Source: Thermoproteota archaeon
GTDB lineage: Archaea; Korarchaeota; Korarchaeia; Korarchaeales; Korarchaeaceae
NCBI GenBank assembly: GCA_027491395.1
Contig: JAOZFI010000041.1
Coordinates: 84,378-148,377 of the forward strand
Reading direction: 5' to 3'
Length of the DNA: 64,000 bases
Under the pieces are notes generated by a model. That model was not told the DNA's origin, did no database searches, and saw only the letters and a list, made by a program, of their open reading frames with translations. Shown piece after piece: positions 17,255 to 25,016 of the stretch. Each line of letters begins with the position of its first letter. The first letter of the stretch is position 1. Position numbers and translations under genes: made by a program.

Positions 17255-17573
17255 AACCCCCTTCTTCTTCGATAGAACGGTTCCTAGAGACCTCTACTTC
17301 TCCATCCAGAGGAGACTGAACTATCTAGGATACGGAGCTGTCTGGCAACCAAGAAGCGCGGTTAAGGGCAGGAATAGGGATATAAGGGAGATACTAGATT
17401 ACTGCGTGGCTAGGGGGATAAAACTGTACATCACATTTTCAAGGAGAATTACCATTCCACCTGAATACGAAAATAAAATAAAACTAATTAGGCTTAAAGG
17501 TGGAAGAAAGAAAACTATAAATAAGATTTTGGCTCTTTTATTTATAGAGCTCGCTTCTAGGGAAAAGAATTAA
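17211..17573 (+). CDS. Small basic protein, possibly PIN-like; function unknown
   Basis: 120 aa from a TTG at 17211, overlapping the end of dtdA by 44 bases; no later start codon fits. A pattern of an N-terminal strand with Asp (FFFDRT), LGYGAVWQP, NRDIREILDYCVARGIKLYITFSRR recalls the Mut7-C/DUF5615 PIN-like fold, but the expected Asp after the 'IT' strand is Ser. The C-terminal third becomes A/T-rich and Lys-rich. The overlap suggests coupling with dtdA. The fold call is a guess. Confidence 0.5.
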   Translation: MRSGKSRGVKRKKYRTPFFFDRTVPRDLYFSIQRRLNYLGYGAVWQPRSAVKGRNRDIREILDYCVARGIKLYITFSRRITIPPEYENKIKLIRLKGGRKKTINKILALLFIELASREKN

Positions 17574-17613
17574 TAAACCGGTGACCCATTGAACTCGGGG
17601 AGGATATAGGGAA

Positions 17614-17928
17614 TTGCTGAGTTTCCGGCCTTCCGAGGATGAGGAAGGTGAAAGTAGACGTATCGTAGTCAGGAGACTCGTATTGGATGTAGTAAAGCCA
17701 CACAACCCTAACATAGTCGACATGGCCGAGGGGCTCTCCGAGCTGAAGGGAGTCAAGAAGGTGGATATAGAGGTGAAGGATTACGACTCCACGATCGAGA
17801 GGCTGAAGATAATCTTGGAGGGAGACGACCTAGACTACGACGAGATAGTGAAGGTGATCAGGTACTACGGGGGGAATGTGGCGAGCCTCGATGGGGTTAC
17901 GGTCGAGACCGAGTCTGGATCGGAGTGA
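17614..17928 (+). CDS. DUF211 family protein
   Basis: 104 aa from a TTG. It has RRLVLDVVKPHNPNIVDMAEGLSELKGVKKVDIEVKDYDSTIERLKIILEGDDLDYDEIVKVIRYYGGNVASLDGV, which matches archaeal DUF211 end to end: a ferredoxin-like fold that forms ring oligomers and binds metals in one solved family member. Function is unknown. It overlaps the following methylthiotransferase frame by up to 53 bases. Confidence 0.85.
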   Translation: MLSFRPSEDEEGESRRIVVRRLVLDVVKPHNPNIVDMAEGLSELKGVKKVDIEVKDYDSTIERLKIILEGDDLDYDEIVKVIRYYGGNVASLDGVTVETESGSE

Positions 17929-19243
17929 GTTCAGGTTCTATCTGGAGACTCACGGCTGCTCAATGAACAGATCAGACTCCCAAATAATGGAAAGCCTGCT
18001 CAAGAAGGCAGGCTGGACAAGAGTGGATAGACCGGAGGAAGCTGACGTTCTCATTCTGAACACATGTAATGTGAAGAAGCCCACTGAGCAGAGGATGCTT
18101 CACAGGGCCAAGGTGCTATCAGAGTATGGTCCCCTCATAGCGGCAGGATGCATGGCTAAGTCTCAACCCGAGCTGCTCAGGCCCTACTCTAAGGTCTTGA
18201 TGGCGCCCAGATCCATAGATAGCATTGTAGAGGCCGCATTCTTAGCTCTAGAGGGGAAAGAGGGGGAGTTCTTGGAGTGGAAGAGGCTGGATAAGGCCTC
18301 ATATGATAGGGACCCCGCGAATCTAATCGGGATAGTTCCCATCGCCGAGGGCTGTCTAGGTTCCTGCACTTACTGCATAACTAAGCTGGCTAGGGGAGGA
18401 CTGACTAGCTTCCCCAAGGAGAGCATCATCGACAGAATCTGGGACTTCCTGAACAGGGGGGTAGTGGAGATCTGGTTGACAGCGGAGGACACCGGGGTGT
18501 ATGGTTGGGATATCGGGACCGATCTACCGGACCTATTGGACGGTATCACCTCGCTTAAGGGGGAGTTCAGGATCAGGGTTGGAATGATGACCCCTAACTC
18601 CGCCCTGAGGATAGCTGATAGGTTGCTCGACTCATTCGAGAGCCCTAAACTGTACAAATTCTTCCATTTACCGGTTCAGAGCGGTTCAAACAGGATCCTC
18701 AGGTTGATGGGAAGGGACTACACGGTGGAGGAGTTCATCTCCCTAGTGAAGCGCATAAGGGAGTGGTACGAGGACTCCACCATAAGCACTGACATCATAG
18801 TTGGATTCCCAGGTGAAACGGAGGACGATTTCCATCGAACTCTGAAGCTCTTGGAGGAGATAGAGCCGGATGTAGTGAACCTGAGCAGGTTTGGACCCAG
18901 ACCCAAGACGAAGGCCGCCTCATTACCCCAACTCCCCGCTAGCGTGATCAAGAGGAGAAGCAAGGTGGCGATGGAACTGATAGAGGAGATAAAGGAGAGA
19001 AGGAACGAGAGGTTTTTGGGGAGGGATCTGGTGGTACTCGCCTCAGAGATCACCCCTAAGGGGACTCAAGGCAGGACCCCTTCATACAAACCCGTGGCCT
19101 TGGGGCAGGTCGAACCCGGATACTTCTATGAAGTCATCATCGAGGGCTTCAAGGGCAACTACTTGCTAGGGCGGGTTGTAAGAAGACTCGGGAGGGCGGG
19201 CCTCAACTTTAACGTCCAAGTAGAGGAGTGCCCGTCTAGATAA
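17876..19243 (+). CDS. tRNA N6-threonylcarbamoyladenosine methylthiotransferase (MtaB/e-CDKAL1 type)
   Basis: 455 aa, or 450 if ATG 17891 is used; the conserved part begins FRFYLETHGCSMNRSDS. Domain order is that of MiaB-like enzymes: UPF0004 domain with three cluster-binding Cys (HGCSMN, NTCNVKKPTE, AAGCMAKSQPE), a radical SAM core with EGCLGSCTYCITKLARG, and a C-terminal TRAM domain. It adds a methylthio group to t6A-37 in tRNAs reading ANN codons. The best start is uncertain because of the overlap with the DUF211 gene. Confidence 0.9.
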   Translation: MWRASMGLRSRPSLDRSEFRFYLETHGCSMNRSDSQIMESLLKKAGWTRVDRPEEADVLILNTCNVKKPTEQRMLHRAKVLSEYGPLIAAGCMAKSQPELLRPYSKVLMAPRSIDSIVEAAFLALEGKEGEFLEWKRLDKASYDRDPANLIGIVPIAEGCLGSCTYCITKLARGGLTSFPKESIIDRIWDFLNRGVVEIWLTAEDTGVYGWDIGTDLPDLLDGITSLKGEFRIRVGMMTPNSALRIADRLLDSFESPKLYKFFHLPVQSGSNRILRLMGRDYTVEEFISLVKRIREWYEDSTISTDIIVGFPGETEDDFHRTLKLLEEIEPDVVNLSRFGPRPKTKAASLPQLPASVIKRRSKVAMELIEEIKERRNERFLGRDLVVLASEITPKGTQGRTPSYKPVALGQVEPGYFYEVIIEGFKGNYLLGRVVRRLGRAGLNFNVQVEECPSR

Positions 19244-19269
19244 GTCCCGTGAAAAAGGTAGATGGGAGA

Positions 19270-19638
19270 TCAAGACCTGTCTAACCCGCTCTTCACCTCC
19301 ACCGCATTTTGCTGCTTGGGCTTAAACAGCTTGACTAGGGCCTTGTACACATTCCAAGCCCACGTCTCATCTGAGAATCCTACCACATTGACGGTAGCGT
19401 AAGAGTGTTCCGGCCATGTGTGTATGGCTACGTAACCCTTTCTCATCATGAGGAAGCCGCTTACGCCATACGGCTCGAACTCGTGTACGTGCACATGTAC
19501 GCTCTCCTCTCCGACCTCCTCAGCTAACCTCCTCAGCATCTCCTCCATGAGGGAGGGGGAATCCAATATCTCCCTATCCTCCACATCGTAGAGCTCCGCG
19601 ATCACCTGCGTCTCTTTAGGCCTTACTTCAGAGTTCAT
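19270..19638 (-). CDS. SpeD-like paralogue lacking the pyruvoyl serine
   Basis: 122 aa with clear AdoMet decarboxylase homology: VSGFLMMRKGYVAIHTWPEHSYATVNVVGFSDETWAWNVYKALVKLFKPK. In active SpeD the segment before IHTWPE is SESHxxIHTWPE, where Ser is cleaved to make the pyruvoyl group. Here it reads RKGYVAIHTWPE (Gly-68, Tyr-69), and the catalytic Cys of TCG is Phe-88. It therefore cannot self-process. A second, intact SpeD lies at 44947-45339. The gene start overlaps the MBL gene stop by 11 bases. A prozyme-like partner or an unrelated ligand-binding role is possible. Confidence 0.85.
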   Translation of the reverse strand: MNSEVRPKETQVIAELYDVEDREILDSPSLMEEMLRRLAEEVGEESVHVHVHEFEPYGVSGFLMMRKGYVAIHTWPEHSYATVNVVGFSDETWAWNVYKALVKLFKPKQQNAVEVKSGLDRS

Positions 19639-20299
19639 AGCTCTCTCCCGGTTTCAGAGCTATCACTTCACAGTCCAGACCCTCCTCCCTGAGCAACTCC
19701 CTCAGTTCCTCCGGCCTGCCCTTGAGGACCGGGAATGTCTCGTAGTGCATGGGAATCACCTTCTTAACTCCGAGAAGCTCTATAGCCTTGGCTGCCTCGA
19801 GGGGCCCCATCACGAAGTGACCACCTATGGGCAGAAGCGCCAGATCTGGCCTGTACAGCTCACCTATTAACTTCATGTCGTAGAAGACGCCCGTATCACC
19901 AGCGTGATATATTCTCTTACCGTCTAACTCCACCACGACACCAGTAGGGGCTCCAATGGGACTGCTGTGGACGGCGGTCGTCAGGACCATCCTCACTCCA
20001 TCTACCTCGAAGAATCCACCTATGTTAGCTCCCACGGTCTTCTCGACACCTCTGTTCCCGGCCTCCATCGCGATCTCGTAGATACTAACGATTGTTCCTC
20101 CATGGGATTTCGCCAGCTTAACGGCGTCGTCGAGACCGTGATCCCCATGAGCGTGCGTCACCACGTAGATATCAGCTCCCTTACACTGGTCTATTGATAT
20201 AGGGGACTGAGGGTTGCCCTCTATCCATGGATCTATGAGCACCCTCTTACTGCCCTCCAGTAGGAAGGCCGAGTGTCCTAAGAATGTGACCTTGACCAT
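19628..20299 (-). CDS. UPF0173 metallo-beta-lactamase-fold hydrolase
   Basis: 223 aa. It shows FLGHSAFLLEG at the start, the complete zinc motif THAHGDHG, His in TTAVHSS, Asp in YHAGDTGVFYDMKLIGE, LPIGGHFVMGP, and PMHYETFP at the end, matching UPF0173 (YtkL-like) proteins. The substrate is unknown. It is the first gene of a two-gene operon with the SpeD-like paralogue, with overlapping ends, so the pair may share a polyamine- or AdoMet-related job. Confidence 0.88.
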   Translation of the reverse strand: MVKVTFLGHSAFLLEGSKRVLIDPWIEGNPQSPISIDQCKGADIYVVTHAHGDHGLDDAVKLAKSHGGTIVSIYEIAMEAGNRGVEKTVGANIGGFFEVDGVRMVLTTAVHSSPIGAPTGVVVELDGKRIYHAGDTGVFYDMKLIGELYRPDLALLPIGGHFVMGPLEAAKAIELLGVKKVIPMHYETFPVLKGRPEELRELLREEGLDCEVIALKPGESYEL

Positions 20300-20339
20300 C
20301 TTATCACCCCGCAGGGAGTCCCACGGAAAGAGATAACTC

Positions 20340-20996
20340 TTACTCCCGCCAACCCATCGCGCGCTTCAGCCTCTCTAAGATGCTCCTTCTCCTTTCCCTC
20401 TTAGTATCCCTCTCTACCCTCGAGAGGGCCGTGAGGATTTTCGTCCTTATGGAGCTCCTCTTCTCAACCCTCAGCATCCCAGCTAGGAAGGCGAAGACGT
20501 CATCCTTAGACGCGTTCTTCGAGAGGGAAGTTACGAGGGCCTCCCTGACCTTAGGAGAGGGGTCCTCCCTGAATGTCCTCAGCAGTTCTAAGGGAACCTC
20601 TCCCTCGTCGAAGAGCTTGGAAGCGCACTTGAGGTATGCCACCCTCACCTCAGGATTGGGATCCTCAGCCCAGTTCCTCAGCGATTCAATGGTCTCCCTG
20701 TCACATATCTCACGGAGAACCAGCAAAGCGAGGTCCCCTAAGACTCCATCGACGAGCTGTTCCCTCAGTATATTGAGAAGGGCGTCCTTAGTTAACTGCT
20801 TTGTAATGTATCCTTCTAGAGCCCTAGCCAATCTGAGCATCTCGGAGGCCATGCGCTCGTCGCAGACACCTTCTTCCTCACATTCTCTTATAATCTTCAG
20901 AATAACATTCATCCCATTATCTAAATCTCCTGATAACAATTGTGAAATTGAATTATACAACACTTGAACGTAGTGCTCAAACCTTTCTGAAGCCAT
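20340..20996 (-). CDS. HEAT-repeat protein
   Basis: 218 aa from ATG 20996. An in-frame TTG at 21014 lies too close to the TATA element to be used. At least three HEAT-like helix pairs appear from residue 110 on: RNWAEDPNPEVRVAYLKCASKLF, RTFREDPSPKVREALVTSLSKNA, and a last one before a basic tail. The N-terminal half is helical. Such proteins are protein-protein scaffolds; the partner is unknown. Confidence 0.7.
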   Translation of the reverse strand: MASERFEHYVQVLYNSISQLLSGDLDNGMNVILKIIRECEEEGVCDERMASEMLRLARALEGYITKQLTKDALLNILREQLVDGVLGDLALLVLREICDRETIESLRNWAEDPNPEVRVAYLKCASKLFDEGEVPLELLRTFREDPSPKVREALVTSLSKNASKDDVFAFLAGMLRVEKRSSIRTKILTALSRVERDTKRERRRSILERLKRAMGWRE

Positions 20997-21017
20997 CTGA
21001 CCTAACTGGCGCAAGCG

Positions 21018-21028
21018 TTTATTATAAG
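21018..21028. promoter_or_regulatory. TATA element shared by HEAT gene and tetraether-synthase-like gene
   Basis: TTTATTATAAG is a good TATA box on both strands. It lies about 27 bases from the minus-strand ATG at 20996 and about 36 from the GTG at 21059, leaving room for a GGTGAT ribosome-binding site (21048-21053) only on the plus side. Confidence 0.5.
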
Positions 21029-21058
21029 TTGACCACCACTATCCTGCGGTGATAAAAG

Positions 21059-22801
21059 GTGGTTGTGGAAATACCGGCGCCGCGGTTCATTGAAGTCGAT
21101 GGTAGGAAGATTGCAATAGGCGGTCCGCGGCCGAAGCTCAGGGAGGGGGAGAAATTACTCAGACATACATCATCGGTGTGTCCGGTTTGCTATAGGTTAC
21201 TACCCGCAATCATATTCGAGAGGGATGGGGCTGTTTACATAAGGAAGGAGTGCCCCGAGCACGGAGAGTTCGAAGACCTTTACTGGGGAGATGCCGAGAT
21301 GTTCAAGAGGGCCATGGAGTTCGAGGTTCCCGGAAGGGGGATCTACCCCCCCCACACCGAACTCCTCGCCCCATGTCCCTTCTCCTGCGGCATATGCCCG
21401 GCCCACCAGAACACGACGGCCCTAGCGAACTTGGTGGTGACCAACAGGTGTAACCTCGATTGCTGGTACTGCTTTTTCTACGCCGAGAAGGCCGGTTACG
21501 TGTATGAACCCACCTTGGAGGAGATAGATAAGATGGTAGATCTCCTCATAAAGGAGAAGCCAGCCCATGGGAATGCCATCCAGATAACGGGCGGAGAGCC
21601 CACCCTGAGGGAGGATCTGGTTGAGATAGTTAGGCTCCTCAGGAGGAAGGGCATCACTCACATACAACTCAACACCCAGGGCATCATCTTCGTGGAGAAA
21701 CCTTGGCTCATGAGGGAGCTGAGGGAAGCAGGGGTCAACACTATATACATGAGCTTCGATGGAGTCACCCCTGAAGCCAACCCCAAGAACCACTGGGAGA
21801 TCCCGTACATACTAGAGGCCGCCAGGAAGGCGGGCATGACGAGTTTAGTGCTCGTTCCCACCGTGATAAAGGGGATAAATGATCACGAGGTAGGTGACAT
21901 GGTCAGGTTCGCCGCCTACAATATAGATGTCGTCAGAGGAGTGAATTACCAGCCGGTCTCCCTCACCGGACAGATGCCCAAGGCCGAGAGGGAGAAGTAT
22001 AGGATAACTATCCCAGATGTCATAAGGAAGATAGAGGAGCAGACCGATGGACAGATATACAGGGAGGCTTGGTATCCGGTTCCGTTCACCGTGGCCGTGA
22101 GCGAGTTCATCGAGGCCGTGACCGGCGAGCCCAAGCTCATGATGACCAATCACCCCGCCTGCGGGATGGCCACCTACGTCTTCCCAGTGTTCGAGAGGGT
22201 CGATGGTAAGAAGAGGGTAACTAGATTCATCCCGATAACGGACTTCGTTGATGTAGATGGCTTTTATCAGTTCCTCAAGGAAAAGGCTAGGGAGATCAAG
22301 GAGGAGCACAAGAACAGGTGGCTCACCCTCCTCAAGGTGGTAGCTAAACTCCCAAGTTTCATAGAGAAGGACAAGCAACCCCCAGGCATTAACCTCATCG
22401 GAATACTCAGGAAGATAATACTCCAGAGGAGCTATAAGGCGCTAGGAGAGTTCCACTACAAGTCGCTCTTCTTGGGAATGATGCACTTCATGGACCTGTA
22501 CAACTACGATGTCCAGAGGGTGATGAGGTGTGACATACACTATCTCTCTCCTGATGGTAGGGTAATACCCTTCTGTACCTACAACGTGCTCTCTGACCTC
22601 TACAGGGACAAGATAATCAAGGAGTACTCGATGAGCTTCGAGGAATACGAGCGCAAGTACGGAAAGGGATTGATAGGCGCTGAGAGTAAGTACAGGAGGG
22701 ACATTCCAAAGCTGGAGAATACTGAGATATACGTGAGAACCTACGAGCCCTTCTTCCACAAGTTCAGAAGGCTTCCCGCTATAGTGAGGAAATCCCAGTG
22801 A
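21059..22801 (+). CDS. Radical SAM protein of the tetraether synthase (Tes/COG1964) family
   Basis: 580 aa from GTG 21059. The N-terminal region has Cys pairs (SVCPVCYR, KECPEHG) and CPFSCGICPAHQNTTALANLVVTNRCNLDCWYCFF, combining the CxxxCxxCPAH segment of Tes with the radical SAM CxxxCxxC (about residue 132). ITGGEPTLRE follows. Further Cys occur in the C-terminal part. MJ0619-type Tes joins two archaeol chains to form tetraether lipids. The next gene, 6 bases on, is a geranylgeranyl reductase, which strongly supports a membrane-lipid role. Confidence 0.85.
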   Translation: MVVEIPAPRFIEVDGRKIAIGGPRPKLREGEKLLRHTSSVCPVCYRLLPAIIFERDGAVYIRKECPEHGEFEDLYWGDAEMFKRAMEFEVPGRGIYPPHTELLAPCPFSCGICPAHQNTTALANLVVTNRCNLDCWYCFFYAEKAGYVYEPTLEEIDKMVDLLIKEKPAHGNAIQITGGEPTLREDLVEIVRLLRRKGITHIQLNTQGIIFVEKPWLMRELREAGVNTIYMSFDGVTPEANPKNHWEIPYILEAARKAGMTSLVLVPTVIKGINDHEVGDMVRFAAYNIDVVRGVNYQPVSLTGQMPKAEREKYRITIPDVIRKIEEQTDGQIYREAWYPVPFTVAVSEFIEAVTGEPKLMMTNHPACGMATYVFPVFERVDGKKRVTRFIPITDFVDVDGFYQFLKEKAREIKEEHKNRWLTLLKVVAKLPSFIEKDKQPPGINLIGILRKIILQRSYKALGEFHYKSLFLGMMHFMDLYNYDVQRVMRCDIHYLSPDGRVIPFCTYNVLSDLYRDKIIKEYSMSFEEYERKYGKGLIGAESKYRRDIPKLENTEIYVRTYEPFFHKFRRLPAIVRKSQ

Positions 22802-22807
22802 GCCAAA

Positions 22808-23965
22808 TTGTACGACGTAGCTGTTGTGGGTGCCGGCCCTACTGGGGCCGCCCTATCTCATTTCCTGTCCTCCAAGGGGTTCACGGTACTCGTCATAGAG
22901 AAGGATCCACAGCCCGGGATTAGAACCATCTGTGGCGAGTATCTGCCAGATCCTAGTTCACTCAAGTTGGAGGGAGATGTCGCCTCGGCCTATTTGGACT
23001 TTTTCGAACCGTTCATCGTGCACAGAATGGAAAGGATAGTGATGGAGATAGGGAACAGGGAATTCGAGACCAATTATGCTGGATACTCCGTGGATAGGAG
23101 GGCAATGATCGTCTCTAGGCTAGAAGAGTCCTTGGCAGAGGGAACCATCCTCAAAACTGGAGAGGCTTTCATCACGGCTCGGTTCGTGGATGATGCTTAC
23201 GAGGTGAGGACGTCCAAGGACAGGTACAGGGCGAGGTACCTAGTAGGGGCGGATGGATTCGATAGCAGAGTTGCCAAGCTGATAAACGGGAGTACAACAC
23301 TCAAGTGCGACGATCTTGCGCTAGCCTTCTCCACTGAGGTCACGATGGAGATGAATGAGCCTGACGTGATGAGGTTAGTGATAAGCGAGTCATTGGCTCC
23401 AGGTACCTACGCTTGGGTTATCCCTAGGTCCGAGAACACTGCGAACGTTGGGGTTGGTGTCAGGCTCAATATGATCAACGGGTTTGACCCCAAGAGAGCT
23501 CTCAAGGAACATCTTGCTAGGCTGAATGCAACGGTCGAACCTGAGCTCAGGGGCAGATACGTCCCGGCCGGGGGCATGCTAGGCAAGGTTCAAGAAGGGG
23601 GAATTTTCCTCGCAGGAGATTCGGCTGGCATGACGGTTCCCTCCAACGGTGGGGGCATGCATACGGGCATAATAGCCGCATACCTCTTAACCAGATCGCT
23701 GGCGGATGACAGGCCGGAGGGCTACGTGCCCTCCGTTGACAGGGTAGTTAGGCCGATGGTGGACACGGGCCTCATCCACAGGAGGGCCGCCGACTTCCTG
23801 CTGAGGACTGGCCTCCTGTGGAGAACCCTAAGGTTTCTACCCCATTCTTTAGTCGAGGAAGTGATAAGGGTGGAGCGCGGGCCATATTATCCCCTGCTCA
23901 AACTACTTTCCTCGCTCTACGGGCAAGTAAGGGGCAAAGTCGGTAGCTATCCAGCCTGTAGATAG
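22808..23965 (+). CDS. Geranylgeranyl reductase family flavoprotein
   Basis: 385 aa starting at TTG 22808. It has an N-terminal FAD-binding Rossmann motif VGAGPTGAALSHFLSSKGFTVLVIEKD, a CGEYLPDPSSLK segment where GGR has its conserved Cys, LVGADGFDSRVAKL, and GDSAGMTVPSNGGGMHTGIIAA. It saturates geranylgeranyl chains of archaeal lipids. The pairing with the Tes-like gene indicates co-ordinated tetraether lipid maturation. The 3' end overlaps the convergent gene by 68 bases, the largest such overlap in the window. Confidence 0.88.
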   Translation: MYDVAVVGAGPTGAALSHFLSSKGFTVLVIEKDPQPGIRTICGEYLPDPSSLKLEGDVASAYLDFFEPFIVHRMERIVMEIGNREFETNYAGYSVDRRAMIVSRLEESLAEGTILKTGEAFITARFVDDAYEVRTSKDRYRARYLVGADGFDSRVAKLINGSTTLKCDDLALAFSTEVTMEMNEPDVMRLVISESLAPGTYAWVIPRSENTANVGVGVRLNMINGFDPKRALKEHLARLNATVEPELRGRYVPAGGMLGKVQEGGIFLAGDSAGMTVPSNGGGMHTGIIAAYLLTRSLADDRPEGYVPSVDRVVRPMVDTGLIHRRAADFLLRTGLLWRTLRFLPHSLVEEVIRVERGPYYPLLKLLSSLYGQVRGKVGSYPACR

Positions 23966-25016
23966 GATCCTCACACTCATCACATACCAAGACTACATCG
24001 AACTCGCTGGAATATGCCAGAGAATCCTCAATCGACGTGATTATCCCCCCTCCTCTCCTCAAGGAAGAGATGAGCCATCTGATCTCGTCCTTTATCTGGT
24101 ACGGTGCCCTTTCCTCCGTGAGAGGGCTGAGCAAGGGAGTGATAACCACGAAATCTCTCCTCTCGTAGGCAACTGATTGGAGCAAGGTGATCAAGGAGGT
24201 CGCATCCTTGCCCGCAGTTGATAGCCCTGAGGCATCTATTATCAGGACGCCCGCCACTTCGGGCAGCGCCTCATGCAGCAAAGATCCATCCTCACCGAAC
24301 AGCTGTCTCAGCAGAGACCTACCTGGCTCCGGGATCCTTATGTCATCTAGCAGTGAGACGTCACCCGTCTTCAGGACCTCACTTATAACGGAAGGATTCA
24401 CTCCGATCAGGTAAGAGAGGAGGAGAGATGCCGTCATGTAATAGGATGGCCCGAGACTACCAGCATGGCTGAATCTGAGATCTTCTGGCCTAGCGATCTT
24501 AATTTCAGTGTTTTTCAGCCTATCAGCAGCGTCACCGCTCCAGTCGACTAGGATCACCCTCCTATTGGTGGAGATGAGGGAGGCCAGCGATATCGCTAGG
24601 GAACTTGCCAGACCTACGGATTTGCAGACAGTTAGTACCGACTTGAACGAGAGAGATAACAGGTCCTGCTCACTCTGATGCTCGTCCTCTTCCCTCATCT
24701 CATCTTTAGAGATCGACATCGTGGAGATGAAGGTGAGCAGCAGCAATAGGGGGAATAGTAGTGACCCCAAGGCTAGAGGGACGTAGTACCTCAGATCAAC
24801 GTTACCTCTGATCCTGAAACCAAAATAGAAGAGAATACTCGCTATGGAGATGTTAATCAATCTCTGAGGCATCCTCACAGGCCATATCCTCACAATCTCC
24901 ACAGAAAGGAACAAGAACCCGAGTATCAGGAGTAGTAGGGATAGCACACCTTCAGGCCCCTTGAAGATCCTCTTGAAAAGGGAGAGTAAGGAGATCACGC
25001 CTCCAACTCTCCCCAC
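23898..25016 (-). CDS. Membrane protein with a soluble, P-loop-like C-terminal domain; unknown
   Basis: 372 aa. Two or three transmembrane segments (about residues 22-43, 53-67, 78-97) are followed by a charged linker (DEMREEDEHQSEQDLL) and a 240-residue soluble domain. That domain begins SVLTVCKSVGLASSLAISLASLISTNRRVILVDWSG, which has the shape of a MinD/ParA or HerA-like nucleotide fold but without a usable GxxxxGK. GVLIIDASG and FDVVLVCDECEDP give further strand ends. It overlaps the preceding PEP-synthase-like gene by 22 bases, so they form one unit. Confidence 0.55.
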   Translation of the reverse strand: MGRVGGVISLLSLFKRIFKGPEGVLSLLLLILGFLFLSVEIVRIWPVRMPQRLINISIASILFYFGFRIRGNVDLRYYVPLALGSLLFPLLLLLTFISTMSISKDEMREEDEHQSEQDLLSLSFKSVLTVCKSVGLASSLAISLASLISTNRRVILVDWSGDAADRLKNTEIKIARPEDLRFSHAGSLGPSYYMTASLLLSYLIGVNPSVISEVLKTGDVSLLDDIRIPEPGRSLLRQLFGEDGSLLHEALPEVAGVLIIDASGLSTAGKDATSLITLLQSVAYERRDFVVITPLLSPLTEERAPYQIKDEIRWLISSLRRGGGIITSIEDSLAYSSEFDVVLVCDECEDPIYRLDSYRLCPLLARRARKVV

